Below, piece after piece: positions 15,004 through 15,292 of a stretch of DNA of 15,292 bases; position 1 is the stretch's first letter, and each line of letters starts with the position of its first letter. Made by a program: the position numbers and the translations under genes. This DNA comes from Candidatus Zhuqueibacterota bacterium. Lineage in GTDB: Bacteria > Zhuqueibacterota > Zhuqueibacteria > Oceanimicrobiales > Oceanimicrobiaceae. The notes below the pieces were generated by a model. That model did no database searches. It was not told the DNA's origin and was given only the letters and a program-made list of their open reading frames with translations. The stretch is from assembly GCA_011775825.1 (NCBI GenBank), contig JAABYK010000651.1:600-15891 (forward strand). The letters are read 5' to 3'.

Positions 15004-15050
15004 ATCAAAAAATCAGAATAATCAGCGTGAATCAGTGAAAATCTGTGTCC
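15004..15050 (-). repeat. Dispersed GGACACAGATT repeat, copy B (inverted)
   Basis: On the minus strand it reads GGGACACAGATT, then TTCACTGATT, CACGCTGATT, ATTCTGATTT and more T. Four roughly 10-base modules share the GATT core. Together with copy A it brackets about 340 bp in inverted orientation. Confidence 0.6.
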
Positions 15051-15184
15051 CATAAGTGTTTCGTTTCTCCGGATCAAAAGTGTCCGATACTGAAATTCCA
15101 AAACGCGAATTCCGGCATCCCAAGGCGTTTTGAACCGGACTTGGTGTTTCCCGGTGATCGGGCTCTCTGCTTGTTTCCTCGGCA

Positions 15185-15292
15185 CTACTGGAGCAAATCT
15201 TCCACGATGGCTTTTTCGTCCCGCAATTCCTGGGTGGTGGCCGCAATCTTTTCGCGGGCAAAGTCACTCCACGACAAGTCTTGCACAATTGA
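15185..15292 (-). CDS. C-terminal end of a protein cut by the window edge, possibly a glycosyltransferase
   Basis: Thirty-five codons and a TAG stop are visible; the rest lies beyond the right edge. The sequence VQDLSWSDFAREKIA, followed by an acidic helical end (ELRDEKAIVEDLLQ), reads like the C-terminus of a normal protein. An SW-x-x-xA-x-x-x pattern near the end is common in family 4-type glycosyltransferases, but so short a piece cannot establish that. This frame is preferred over the longer overlapping minus-strand frame that ends at 15022, whose composition (many Pro, Arg and Ser) looks like a shadow. Confidence 0.5.
   Translation of the reverse strand, partial: SIVQDLSWSDFAREKIAATTQELRDEKAIVEDLLQ

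Larger units (their letters stand above)
14439..15184. other. Repeat-bearing intergenic region without a convincing gene
   Basis: About 745 bp separate the fused membrane protein from the partial gene at the right edge. It holds an inverted pair of dispersed repeats (14621-14660 and 15004-15050) and a 15-bp tandem repeat (14724-14753). A 39-codon frame at 14556-14675 (plus strand, MKVFKAVLIEPIRN...) has a GGAAGG ribosome-like site, but its second half is repeat sequence. Minus-strand frames at 14773-14970, 14967-15185 and 15022-15288 show no recognisable domain and either run through repeats or overlap the true frame of the neighbouring gene. I regard the region as non-coding or decayed. Confidence 0.6.

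Noticed and set aside
14967..15185. 72-codon minus-strand frame containing MGHRFSLIHADYSDFL
   Set aside because: The recognisable part is translated dispersed repeat, a common source of spurious proteins.
15022..15288. 88-codon minus-strand frame at the right edge
   Set aside because: It overlaps, in another frame, the more protein-like C-terminus ending at 15185, and its second half runs through repeat sequence.

Overview
The window looks like chromosomal DNA from a diderm bacterium of the Bacteroidota/FCB superphylum type. The main evidence is an intact 2,073-residue SprA-like protein, the giant outer-membrane translocon of type 9 secretion, next to two LptF/LptG-family permeases. The sprA start is weak in Shine-Dalgarno sequence, but other genes have clear AGGAGG-like sites, and the promoter-like boxes resemble ordinary sigma-70 sites rather than the Bacteroidota TTTG/TAnnTTTG type. 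The intergenic repeats are of kinds I associate with metagenome-derived FCB lineages such as KSB1/Calditrichota. I place it as FCB, probably outside the classical Bacteroidota; this is inference, and the phylum cannot be fixed from here.

Left part (1-4139, all minus strand). A probable operon reads lptF (4139-2850), a broken DUF3667-type zinc-ribbon membrane protein (2765-1879), a Tat-exported ankyrin-repeat protein (1747-1232) and lptG (1166-90). LptF and LptG are partners in one lipopolysaccharide export complex but are separated here by two unrelated genes. The DUF3667 gene needs two +1 frame corrections to read through. Its start lies beside a perfect hairpin and a GGCAGT-type repeat.

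Middle (4140-10760). A 399-bp divergent control region, with a promoter candidate for lptF and several short palindromes and tandem repeats, precedes sprA on the plus strand. lptF and sprA both serve outer-membrane biogenesis or secretion.

Right part (10761-15292). A small predicted lipoprotein (minus) and a 131-residue soluble protein of unknown function (plus) diverge from an AT-rich intergenic region. The latter converges, across a long imperfect hairpin, on an 835-residue minus-strand membrane protein: two homologous halves of a transporter-like domain fused to a spermidine-synthase-like methyltransferase fold. Beyond it lie about 750 bp without a convincing gene, holding an inverted pair of dispersed repeats and a 15-bp tandem repeat. 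The window ends in the last 35 codons of another minus-strand gene.

No RNA gene, CRISPR array, insertion sequence or phage gene was seen. The most unusual points are the doubly frameshifted DUF3667 gene, the split lptF/lptG arrangement, the isolated sprA, and the repeat-rich right-hand gap.
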